Source of the DNA: an uncultured Eubacteriales bacterium
GTDB lineage: Bacteria; Bacillota; Clostridia; Saccharofermentanales; Saccharofermentanaceae
Assembly: GCA_900314745.1 (NCBI GenBank)
Contig: OMWK01000011.1
Span: 1-64,000 of the forward strand
Direction: 5' to 3'
DNA: 64,000 nucleotides
Made by a program: the position numbers and the translations under genes. The notes beneath the pieces were generated by a model. That model had not been told where the DNA came from. It did not search any database and saw only the letters and a program-made list of their open reading frames with translations. Shown here in pieces: positions 8,998 through 17,612 of this stretch. The first letter of the stretch is position 1. Each line of letters opens with the position of its first letter.

Positions 8998-10940
8998 GAT
9001 TCCTTGCTGAATAGAAACTCCTCAAGGTAGAGAGACAGGATTCTGTCATCGGGAGATCCGAATAATACCGAACTCGGTGCAAATGCTCCCGGAACCTCTA
9101 CTACGATATCACAAAGATAATTCTCAGATACAGTGTAATCGAAGTCTATGCTGCCGTCATCCATGTGAACGGGACCATGGAACACTTCAACACCGTTTAC
9201 CTTTACAATTACATCCTGGACTCCGCCGAATACGTTATTAACGACGAACGAGCCGTGGTAGTTACCGGGCTTAACGTGAAGAAGAAGTCTTAATGACCTG
9301 CCGTAAATAAGACCGACATCCCCCTCAAATCCCATGGGGGTTCTGATCAAAGACTGATCATTCTCTGTAAGGTCGGAAAAGTCAAGCTTATCCATGTCGC
9401 GGACCATATGATATCCGTCCGCGCTGATATTAACGTATGTGAATGCCTCGCCGTTGATATTGGTGGAAGGTAAAGTCCTGAAATCTACAGGCTCATTATT
9501 ATCGTCGTATATGGTCCACTCCCCGTTATCCAGAAGTTCCTCTGCCTCGGGAGTGATAAGTATCTTACGAAGATTACCCTCTTCATCAAAATATGGAACA
9601 GGGAATTCGCAGTAATATGTCTCATAGGTCAGAGTTCTTGAATAGTATATGCCGACCGGAGGATTATAGACCGACGGGAAATTACTTAAGGCAAACCTTC
9701 CTATCAGAGTGTGATCAAGATAAAGATTGGGAGCCTGGAAGAATGTGAATACAATAAGTATTACAAGTGTATATGCGCCGCTTATGGAGAACACAGGAGC
9801 CGCCACGGAAGACTTAAGATTAAACACATTGAAGAAAGCCATGAACGGAAGTATCCAGACGTTATAACGCATGATATACGCCATGCCGCAGTTAATATGC
9901 ATCTCCTGGGACACAATAAAGAGCATGCCTGCGACAAGGATAATGCAAAGAACAGTATCAGCCACATTCCTGCGCTTAATAAGATTTACGATAACCAGTA
10001 CGATGAATACGGGTGCTATCAGTAATGTATAGGCGATCATGCCCTGATTCGGGTCAAATATGTAAGAAAGAGCGCAGATGAGTCTGTTATCGGCAGGGAA
10101 ATCACTGCTCGATACGGAAGCAACAGCTGATATCGGGCTGTAGCTTCCAAAAAGGATAAATGATCTCATGATTGGAACAAAGCCCGGAATCGCAGCAACT
10201 GCAACAGGTAAAGTCTTCCTGATGACAGTCTTAATCTTCCTGCCGTTGTCCTTATATGCATCCATAAGGAATCTGATTCCGATAATAAATGCCGGAACAA
10301 GGAGCGTGAGATTATTCATGGCAGAGAGGCTCATCAGAAGCATCGAGATCACGTAATTCTTATTATGAAGCATTACGAGAGAAGCGACGGCCAAAGAGAA
10401 TATCAGAATCTCCGTATGAACCCAGTTAAGGTAGAACCACGAAGGATTAAGGACCATGAACACCATAAGAAGTGTCTTCTTGGTCTGGTCAGCTTTAAGA
10501 AGCAGCTGAATAAGTAGGCATGCGCCTATCCACATCAGAAGATTCATATACTGGAAAGACTTGGCTGGATTCATACCAACCGCATGGAACAGCCCTCTTA
10601 AAGGCATGCATATGACGGAATACAATCCAAAATGCTTGGCATAATGATTGCCGTCCGCACCCTCCACCAAAGTTACGTCCTCACGGTCCCTGTAGATGGT
10701 ATCAAATATGTTATTTCCGTAGTAAGCCTTGGCATCCTCTATGTCCTGATCGGTGACATATGTGGAACCGTGATTCATTATTGATACGGGCATCATGAGG
10801 TATTCGAAGCCGTCGCCCGGAAGTTCATAAGCCTCATCCCTTGCTATGACTGCAAGGCCCGCTATCGCCAGTGACAGCAAAAGCAGCCATGATATGAAAG
10901 ACAGAATTACATTCTTCTTCATCTCCTTAGTCGTGTTCAC
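8994..10940 (-). CDS. Polytopic membrane protein, GT-C-type glycosyltransferase-like
   Basis: 648 residues. An N-terminal helix (about 12-33) is followed by an outside loop containing DEAYELPGDGFEYL, then roughly ten more hydrophobic helices to about residue 410, then a C-terminal beta-rich soluble part. An acidic pair in the first external loop and many helices are typical of GT-C enzymes that use polyprenyl-linked sugars, but I cannot name a family and see no diagnostic motif beyond this. It overlaps glf by 14 nt, which supports a role in building galactofuranose-containing surface glycans, with this protein as flippase-side or extracytoplasmic transferase. That role is inference. Confidence 0.6.
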   Translation of the reverse strand: MNTTKEMKKNVILSFISWLLLLSLAIAGLAVIARDEAYELPGDGFEYLMMPVSIMNHGSTYVTDQDIEDAKAYYGNNIFDTIYRDREDVTLVEGADGNHYAKHFGLYSVICMPLRGLFHAVGMNPAKSFQYMNLLMWIGACLLIQLLLKADQTKKTLLMVFMVLNPSWFYLNWVHTEILIFSLAVASLVMLHNKNYVISMLLMSLSAMNNLTLLVPAFIIGIRFLMDAYKDNGRKIKTVIRKTLPVAVAAIPGFVPIMRSFILFGSYSPISAVASVSSSDFPADNRLICALSYIFDPNQGMIAYTLLIAPVFIVLVIVNLIKRRNVADTVLCIILVAGMLFIVSQEMHINCGMAYIMRYNVWILPFMAFFNVFNLKSSVAAPVFSISGAYTLVILIVFTFFQAPNLYLDHTLIGRFALSNFPSVYNPPVGIYYSRTLTYETYYCEFPVPYFDEEGNLRKILITPEAEELLDNGEWTIYDDNNEPVDFRTLPSTNINGEAFTYVNISADGYHMVRDMDKLDFSDLTENDQSLIRTPMGFEGDVGLIYGRSLRLLLHVKPGNYHGSFVVNNVFGGVQDVIVKVNGVEVFHGPVHMDDGSIDFDYTVSENYLCDIVVEVPGAFAPSSVLFGSPDDRILSLYLEEFLFSKES

Positions 10941-12030
10941 AGCTTATCTCCCTGAACTTATCAATGGCATTTCTTACGGTTACATCCATATCATAATACT
11001 TGTAGTCAGCCATCCTGCCGCCGAATATGATTCCTGTCTCATCGGCAAGCTCCTTATACTTTAAGTAAAGCCCATTGTTCCTGTCATCATTAACGGGATA
11101 GAAAGGCTCGTCGCCCGGCTTCCATTCATAACTGTACTCGCGCGATATGACTGTCTTCTCCTGCGTACCGAACTCAAAGAATTTATGCTCAATTATCCTG
11201 GTATAAGGAGTCTCATCATCCGTATAATTAATGACGGCATTGCCCTGGTAATTCGGCGTATCGAGCACTTCAGTCTCGAATCTTACCGTTCTGTAGTTAA
11301 GATGCCCGAGCTTATAGTCAAAGAATTCGTCCAAAGCACCCGTATAAACGATATGCTTCGCAATGCCGTCATTGTCCTTAATAAACGTTTTGTAATCAGT
11401 ATCAAGCTTAACATCAATGCCTTCAAGAAGCGCCTCGAAAAGCTTGGAGTATCCGCCCATAGGAATCCCCTGATAAAGCGCATTGAAGTAATTATTATCA
11501 TACGTGAACCTTACGGGAAGACGCTTAATGATTGAAGAAGGAAGCTCATTACACGGTCTTCCCCACTGCTTCATCGTATAACCCTTGATAAGCTTCTCGT
11601 ATATGTCCCTGCCGACAAGGCTTATCGCCTGTTCCTCAAGGTTATGAGGCTCCGTTATTCCGGCCTCCTTACGCTGTTCCTCAATCTTTGCTCTCGCCTG
11701 ATCCGGAGTCACAACGCCCCACATTCTGTTAAACGTATACATATTAAAAGGAAGAGAATATAGCTCTCCCTTATAATTTGCTATGGGTGAATTGGTATAG
11801 CGGTTAAACCTTACATAACGGTTAAGAAATTCCCACACCTCATCGTCGTTGGTGTGAAATATGTGCGCACCGTATTTATGAACATTAATGCCCTCTATAC
11901 TCTCCGTATAACAATTGCCGCCCGTATGAGATCTCTTATCGATTACAAGAACTTTACTCCCGTTATCAGCAGCGCATCTGGCGAACACCGAGCCGTAAAG
12001 ACCTGCACCGACTATCAGATAATCATACAT
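10927..12030 (-). CDS. glf: UDP-galactopyranose mutase
   Basis: Flavoenzyme that interconverts UDP-galactopyranose and UDP-galactofuranose, the donor for galactofuranose in cell-surface glycans. 367 residues, the usual bacterial size. Seen: the FAD-binding GAGLYGSVFAR loop (residues 8-18), VLVIDKRSHTGGNCY, HKYGAHIFHTND (active-site His region), FNMYTFNRMWGV, and GRMADYKYYDMD near the C-terminus. AGGA lies 6 nt before the ATG. Only 9 nt separate it from the leuA stop and no terminator intervenes, so it is probably cotranscribed from the leuA T-box promoter. Confidence 0.95.
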   Translation of the reverse strand: MYDYLIVGAGLYGSVFARCAADNGSKVLVIDKRSHTGGNCYTESIEGINVHKYGAHIFHTNDDEVWEFLNRYVRFNRYTNSPIANYKGELYSLPFNMYTFNRMWGVVTPDQARAKIEEQRKEAGITEPHNLEEQAISLVGRDIYEKLIKGYTMKQWGRPCNELPSSIIKRLPVRFTYDNNYFNALYQGIPMGGYSKLFEALLEGIDVKLDTDYKTFIKDNDGIAKHIVYTGALDEFFDYKLGHLNYRTVRFETEVLDTPNYQGNAVINYTDDETPYTRIIEHKFFEFGTQEKTVISREYSYEWKPGDEPFYPVNDDRNNGLYLKYKELADETGIIFGGRMADYKYYDMDVTVRNAIDKFREISCEHD

Positions 12031-12039
12031 AGATAATCC

Positions 12040-13701
12040 TCACTTGATCATTCTGTTAAACGCGGAGAGAACAGCCCTTACGGAAGACTTTGTGACAGAC
12101 TTCGATACACCTGCACCGAGGAATATCTGACCGTCATCCGCACGCTTTATCTCAATATAGGTAATAGCAGCGGAAGTCGTACCATTCTCCATTGCATGTT
12201 CATTATACATATTTATTGAGAATTTTACTCCTGTATAAGTGGAGAAAGCGTCGACAAAAGCATCAAGAAGACCGTTGCCGCTGCCCTTAATTGTCTGAGG
12301 CTTGCCAAGATACGTTATCTCCGCCTCCACCTCACTTTTCTGATCACCGAGAGAATGCTCGGAGAATGTACTTAACCAGTAAGGCGACATGACGTTGATG
12401 TAGTAATCATCAAACAGATCGAAAAGCTCCTGCGGCAGCAGCTCTCTCGAGTTGTCATCAGTCTCATGCTTAACGACGGTTAAGAAATCGCGCTGGAAGG
12501 AACGCGGCAGAATAACACCGAAGAACTGCTCCAGAACATAGGAGATTCCACCTCTTCCGGACTGACTGTTGATGCGTATGATTGGCTCGTACTCCCTTCC
12601 GACATCTGCAGGATCGATAGGAAGATAAGGAACAGCCCAAACAGAAGAACCGCTCTCGGACATCTTCTTCCTGCCCTTGTTAATGGCATCCTGGTGAGAA
12701 CCGGAGAAAGCAGTAAATACGAGTTTGCCTGCCCACGGGTGTCTCGGGTCCACCTTCATTCTCGTACACTCTTCATAAATGTCTATGCACTCGTTGATAT
12801 TCGAGAAATCGAGCACGGGATCAACACCCTGCATCATCATGTTGATGCAAAGCGTGATTATGTCTACATTACCGGTTCTCTCTCCGTTACCGAACAGAGT
12901 TCCTTCCACCCTGTCGGCTCCGGCGAGAAGTCCTAATTCAGACGCTGCAACACCTGTTCCTCTGTCATTATGTGTATGAAGAGAAAGTATGATCGAATCT
13001 CTCCATTTAGTTTTGTTGGAGAAATACTCGATACTGTCGGCATACACATTAGGGAGAGTGTATTCCACAGTCTCAGGAAGATTGATTATTACTTTCGATG
13101 ATGGCGTTGGCTTCCAGACATCGCACACGGCGTCGCAGATCCTTACAGCAAAGTCAGGTTCTGTCGAAGAATATGATTCCGGGGAATACTCGAGAATATA
13201 ATTGGCATCCGAATACTCGGAGTCAATATGTTCCCTGATGAGCCTCGCACCGTCTACAGCAAGCTTAACGCATTCATCCTGATCAAATCCGAACACGACC
13301 TCTCTTTGAAGCGTACTCGTAGAATTATAAAGATGAATGATTACATTCTTTGCACCATAGACGGCTTCCATAGTCTTCTCGATTATCTCGGGGCGCGACT
13401 GCGTGAGAACCTGAATGGCTACGTCATCCGGAATGAGGTTATTGTCTATTAATTCACGGCAGAAATTATAGTCAGTATCAGACGCCGCAGGGAAACCAAT
13501 CTCGATCTCCTTGAATCCGACTTTGACAAGGAGGTCAAAGAACTTAAGCTTCTGATCCATCGTCATGGGGACCTCGAGAGCCTGATTGCCGTCACGAAGA
13601 TCCACGGAACACCAGATCGGTGCCTTATTGATGACATTACCGGGCCACTTACGGTCCGTGATCCCAATCTCAGGTATCTTGCGGTACTTCTTGTAATTCA
13701 T
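12040..13701 (-). CDS. leuA: 2-isopropylmalate synthase
   Basis: Condenses acetyl-CoA with 2-ketoisovalerate in the first step of leucine synthesis. 553 residues, the long LeuA form: a TIM-barrel with CSVDLRDGNQALEVPM (metal-binding Asp), LHTHNDRGTG (HxH metal motif) and GTLFGNGERTGN, then a linker and a LeuA-dimer regulatory domain containing GSGNGLLDAFVDAF, where leucine feedback normally acts. GGAAGGAG precedes the ATG. The 296-nt leader is a leucine T-box with its own promoter, so expression should rise when uncharged tRNA-Leu accumulates. Confidence 0.96.
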   Translation of the reverse strand: MNYKKYRKIPEIGITDRKWPGNVINKAPIWCSVDLRDGNQALEVPMTMDQKLKFFDLLVKVGFKEIEIGFPAASDTDYNFCRELIDNNLIPDDVAIQVLTQSRPEIIEKTMEAVYGAKNVIIHLYNSTSTLQREVVFGFDQDECVKLAVDGARLIREHIDSEYSDANYILEYSPESYSSTEPDFAVRICDAVCDVWKPTPSSKVIINLPETVEYTLPNVYADSIEYFSNKTKWRDSIILSLHTHNDRGTGVAASELGLLAGADRVEGTLFGNGERTGNVDIITLCINMMMQGVDPVLDFSNINECIDIYEECTRMKVDPRHPWAGKLVFTAFSGSHQDAINKGRKKMSESGSSVWAVPYLPIDPADVGREYEPIIRINSQSGRGGISYVLEQFFGVILPRSFQRDFLTVVKHETDDNSRELLPQELFDLFDDYYINVMSPYWLSTFSEHSLGDQKSEVEAEITYLGKPQTIKGSGNGLLDAFVDAFSTYTGVKFSINMYNEHAMENGTTSAAITYIEIKRADDGQIFLGAGVSKSVTKSSVRAVLSAFNRMIK

Positions 13702-13721
13702 ATCGTTTCTCCTTCCGACAT

Positions 13722-13997
13722 AAAACGACCCTTCATCCTGTTAGAGACGAAGGGTCGTTCGCGGTACCACTCTAATTCATTCATTTAAGAATGCTCTCTG
13801 CGGATACGGGAGATAATCCGATATCCTGTTCCTCTAACGCTGAACCTGCGTCCGAATCTTGGGAATCATCCTTTCAAAACGGCTGCTCCGAAGTGAGTTC
13901 ACTTAATCGTATCTTACTGTCTCGCACCAACCGGCAGTTCTCTGTCAAGATCGTAAGAAGTTACTGGTCTTCATCAACGCATTTAAAATATCAAACT
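13722..13997 (-). ncRNA. T-box riboswitch, leucine (CUC specifier)
   Basis: Read on the minus strand: Stem I carries the AGAGAACTG / GGTTGGTGCGAG elements, and the specifier loop reads GAA-CTC-ACTTCGGAGC, with CTC (13895-13897) in the position that precedes ACxTxGGAGC in known T-boxes. The T-box sequence AGAGTGGTACCGCG is at 13760-13773, where UGGU would pair with the ACCA end of tRNA-Leu. A terminator hairpin (arms AACGACCCTTC/GAAGGGTCGTT, 13722-13759) with a T run follows; the T-box bases can form the competing antiterminator. Function, as known for the class: uncharged tRNA-Leu stabilises the antiterminator and lets leuA be transcribed. Confidence 0.93.
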
Positions 13998-14003
13998 ATC
14001 TGC

Positions 14004-14032
14004 ATATTAACAAAGCGTCACATCAAGGTCAA
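14004..14032 (-). promoter_or_regulatory. Promoter of the T-box/leuA transcript
   Basis: TTGACC at 14032-14027, a 17-nt spacer, and TAATAT at 14009-14004; transcription would start near 13997. The -35 box overlaps the stop codon of the upstream EAL gene. Confidence 0.8.
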
Positions 14033-17000
14033 GTCGGGCAGGCTTGGCCGTTCTCATCAAAGTGTAAAGCTCCGTTAAGGATGGCTGCGCAATTCCGTTC
14101 ATCAGCCTGTTTGATATCAGTCTGAATGTTTGAATTAATATCGGAATTCCTGATAACCGGTACAGTCATCATATCAAAAGAACCGATCAGCAATACGTTC
14201 AATCCGTCTATAACGGAATCTATATTGGAGTTCTCAATCTGAATATCCGCGTTGCCCCTCTGAGAACCGATACCTGCACATTCCATACACTTCATATTGA
14301 TACCGACTTCAGAGTCGTTGATCCGAATGTTTGAATGGCCGCTAAGATTGCCGATGCCAACCGTACTTCTGCCCGGGATATTCACCTTAACATCGGAATG
14401 ACTTATTAAGATATCTCCACCGATTCCTGAACCTATTCCTACGCCCTTTGCGCCGTTGCCCATAATGACAAGCTTGCCGTTAAGATCATCAATGATGATG
14501 TTGCCGTGAGGCTTATCGGGACCGGCTCCGATACCAAAGAACTCCATATCGCTGATGGTTATGTTAAGATCGCCTTCACCTTCGATCCTTAATGTAGAAC
14601 CTGCCTCAACATAAACGGAATTCATGAGCCTGTTACTGCCCTTAAGCACAAATGTGACATCGGAGTCACCCGATACAGATATAGCAGGGGTCGTTGTATT
14701 AAGGCCGAGACAGACATTCTCGAGAGTGATCCTTCCTCTATATCCGTTGCTGACATTCATAATTATGCTCGTCACAAGCTCAGGAGAACCTGTTAATGTG
14801 AAATCTATGAACGTAGCTTCCTTACGGCTTACGCTGATCTCCTTGATGCCGTCCTCATGAAGCTTCGGAAGGACTATTCTTCCTTCTCTTCCTGCAATAA
14901 GAACCTCTCCCTCACCGGATTCCTCATACCTCATTCTGAATTCACAGATTTCCTTCCTGATCTTGGGGTCAATGCTTTGGATGATCTCTGCGGAAGGCCT
15001 TGCAGTATAGAATCCCTGAATGAGATCGACACCGAGCATGATTACGGCATTAAGCTCTTCAGTAGTCTCAACGCCTTCAGCCAGGGTAATAATGTCATTA
15101 TCATGCGAGAAGGTAATGATATCCTTTACGAAGTGCTGCTTCTGAGGACTGTTCTGAATATCAGTAAGAAGCATTCTGTCAATCTTAACGTATCTGGGCA
15201 TATACCTCAGAAGGTTTGTGACATTGGAATAACCTGTGCCATAATCATCAACCGCAGTCTCAACACCAAAATCGGAATAAATCCTCTTGATATCAGCCAA
15301 CTCGTCATCAGACAGCTCAGACTGTTCTGTAAGCTCGATAACAACAGTTCCGTTAAGCTTCCTGATCCTGTCAGCTATAGCATCCTTCTTGTCTTCCGGG
15401 AAATGCTCACCGGGTATAGAGTTGATAAATACCTTCCTGGTACCATCAAAGATATCAGGCCTGTGTTCGACTATGTCAATTACATTATCAAATGTCTCAT
15501 ACTCAACATCGGATAATCTGTCGGACAATGAAGCATATCTTATTACTGTTGGCGGATCGATATACGGATTTACGTCAACACGCATAAGAGCCTCATATGC
15601 GAATATCTCACCGTCAACAGCTCTGACAATAGGCTGGAAATGATAATTAAGCCTGTTGGACTCTAGTATCTCGTTAACGATGAGGGACTTCTTCTTCTCC
15701 TCTTCGGAAAGGCCAGCCAGCTGAGCCTTGCCAATCTTGATCTTATTGCTGTTCTTCTTACTTATGGCAGTATTGATAAGACGCTCAAAATCAGCCATCG
15801 ATTCAGGCGCACCGGTCTCAATGCCGTAGTAAAGATACAGCTTCGTCTGATTCACCGGGTTCTCGTTATACTCTTCGAGCTTATCCTTGATCTTGTCATA
15901 GGAAATAAGCATCTCATCCTCTCCACCTGATGAGGTAATCTGCAATGCGACAAATTCACCGTTGCCGAGACATGCACAAATGCTCTCATTGGACGTAAAT
16001 ACGGATTCCAAAATGCCTGCAATGTTGACAATTGCCTTGTCACCGGCATTTCTTCCGAAATTCTCATTTATCTGTGTCAGATCCTTAACATCAAGAGCGA
16101 GAACGCTTATGAATCTGCTGAAATATCTCATCTTACCTATCAGGAAGGATCCTTCTGAAAGAAGTCCCTGATAGTTGAACAGGTTGGTCAAGCTGTCCTT
16201 GGTGATGGAATCGCGGATAATCTTCTCACTTCTGGCATCCTCTTCGAACCTTCTCATAAGTTCGAATCCGAGCATGCATCTTCTGTTCCATATACGAAGA
16301 TCGGGAACAATGCCGGCAGAAGGATCTGAAAAACCATGAACCGTATAACCGAATATGCTGTCATCAAAGGTGAACGGCAGGAAGTAATAAACACGCGGCT
16401 TATCATAATCTTCATACATATCAGGTATCATCAGATCCCTGTCGAAGGGAACGTCAAAATTAACGACATCCCTCATACCGTCGGAACCGCATCTGATGGT
16501 CTCGATCATCTGATCCGAGAAACCGTCAACCTTATTCTTCCAGTCATAATTAACGCAAAGCGAGTACAGATCAAAAGGCCTTATCTGATATACATACGAG
16601 AATATCGTATTCACAAGGCTCTTGAAATTCATCTGATTCGCAACATCCTCGCTCATGTGGTTGAATACGGAACTTACTCCCGTTCCGGACAGCTCGGTAT
16701 CCCATTCATTACGAATATCATAGACGGGAATTACACTTGAGCCACTGCATCCGCATGAACATCCTTCGAAAATATCAGGATCGGCCGCAATAAACTCACT
16801 CGGCTCGCCACCGTTCAGCATCGCAATCATGTCATTTGCCGTATGTTCACCGAATGAATAGATAGGAAGATCCATGGAAGTAAGCGGAACAGGTGCATGC
16901 TTACCCTCATCATTACTGTCATATCCTATGACCGCAACATCATCAGGAATCTTGTAACCCTTGTTGCAGAGAGCTTTGGCAAGACCCAAGGCCATCGCGT

Positions 17001-17607
17001 CGTTGGCACAGGCAATCGCCTGTGGAAGCTTTGCATTATGTCTTGTGAGCTTATCAACTACACTCTCACCGCTCGTATACCAGAAATCACCGTAGAACAC
17101 GCGGTTATCCTTAACTTCAAGACCGTGCTCCTCCATCGTATCAAGAAAAGCCTTAAGTCTCTTCTGAGCATGAGGATGCCAGGATTTACCAGTCAGAAAA
17201 GCTATATCAGTGTAATTATGAACTTCAATAAGATGTGATATAAGCTTCTTGATCGGATTATAGTTATCCTGAAGCTCTACAGGGAACTTATCAGTCTCAC
17301 TTTCTATGAACAGAACCTTACCTTCATAGCCTTCTGTCAGTGAGTCTTCGATCTTCTCCATCAGACCGGGGGTCTGAAGGGTATCAGCCATTACGACAAC
17401 ACCGTCAAACTTGGTGTAATTGACCATATTAAAGATGGATGTATCGCCTATCTCACGCTGAAATGAATCCTGATACTTCTGATACATTGCGAAAACGCAG
17501 ACATCAAAATCAGATTCAAAAGCGGTCTTAACAAACCCCTTAATGAACAGGTCTTGACAGTACTCCTCCGGCTGTCCGCATAACAAGGCAAGCCTTCTGC
17601 GATTCAA
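14029..17607 (-). CDS. LacI-type sensor / degenerate GGDEF / EAL / beta-helix fusion protein
   Basis: 1192 residues, no signal peptide or clear membrane helix, so cytoplasmic. Order: periplasmic-binding-protein-like sugar sensor without a DNA-binding helix (about 5-270; FDGVVVMADT, ACANDAMALGLAKAL, DDVAVIGYDSNDEG); a Cys-rich CSCGCSGSS loop; an uncharacterised middle region; a GGDEF-like domain whose signature is degraded to LGNGEF (about 470-600); an EAL domain (about 650-890) with EALMR, ELTE, DDYGTGYS, KIDRML, EGVET and LIQGF, which keeps the residues needed for c-di-GMP hydrolysis; and about 250 residues of short repeats rich in GIG, N and D resembling a right-handed beta-helix. It starts with TTG at good distance from GGGGG that overlaps the end of the GH2 gene. 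Likely role: sugar-responsive c-di-GMP phosphodiesterase; ligand unknown. Confidence 0.8.
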   Translation of the reverse strand: MNRRRLALLCGQPEEYCQDLFIKGFVKTAFESDFDVCVFAMYQKYQDSFQREIGDTSIFNMVNYTKFDGVVVMADTLQTPGLMEKIEDSLTEGYEGKVLFIESETDKFPVELQDNYNPIKKLISHLIEVHNYTDIAFLTGKSWHPHAQKRLKAFLDTMEEHGLEVKDNRVFYGDFWYTSGESVVDKLTRHNAKLPQAIACANDAMALGLAKALCNKGYKIPDDVAVIGYDSNDEGKHAPVPLTSMDLPIYSFGEHTANDMIAMLNGGEPSEFIAADPDIFEGCSCGCSGSSVIPVYDIRNEWDTELSGTGVSSVFNHMSEDVANQMNFKSLVNTIFSYVYQIRPFDLYSLCVNYDWKNKVDGFSDQMIETIRCGSDGMRDVVNFDVPFDRDLMIPDMYEDYDKPRVYYFLPFTFDDSIFGYTVHGFSDPSAGIVPDLRIWNRRCMLGFELMRRFEEDARSEKIIRDSITKDSLTNLFNYQGLLSEGSFLIGKMRYFSRFISVLALDVKDLTQINENFGRNAGDKAIVNIAGILESVFTSNESICACLGNGEFVALQITSSGGEDEMLISYDKIKDKLEEYNENPVNQTKLYLYYGIETGAPESMADFERLINTAISKKNSNKIKIGKAQLAGLSEEEKKKSLIVNEILESNRLNYHFQPIVRAVDGEIFAYEALMRVDVNPYIDPPTVIRYASLSDRLSDVEYETFDNVIDIVEHRPDIFDGTRKVFINSIPGEHFPEDKKDAIADRIRKLNGTVVIELTEQSELSDDELADIKRIYSDFGVETAVDDYGTGYSNVTNLLRYMPRYVKIDRMLLTDIQNSPQKQHFVKDIITFSHDNDIITLAEGVETTEELNAVIMLGVDLIQGFYTARPSAEIIQSIDPKIRKEICEFRMRYEESGEGEVLIAGREGRIVLPKLHEDGIKEISVSRKEATFIDFTLTGSPELVTSIIMNVSNGYRGRITLENVCLGLNTTTPAISVSGDSDVTFVLKGSNRLMNSVYVEAGSTLRIEGEGDLNITISDMEFFGIGAGPDKPHGNIIIDDLNGKLVIMGNGAKGVGIGSGIGGDILISHSDVKVNIPGRSTVGIGNLSGHSNIRINDSEVGINMKCMECAGIGSQRGNADIQIENSNIDSVIDGLNVLLIGSFDMMTVPVIRNSDINSNIQTDIKQADERNCAAILNGALHFDENGQACPT

Positions 17608-17612
17608 AACTG

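Noticed and set aside
14857..15516. Long plus-strand open frame antisense to the EAL domain
   Set aside because: The minus strand carries clear EAL motifs there, and the plus frame has no recognisable domain.
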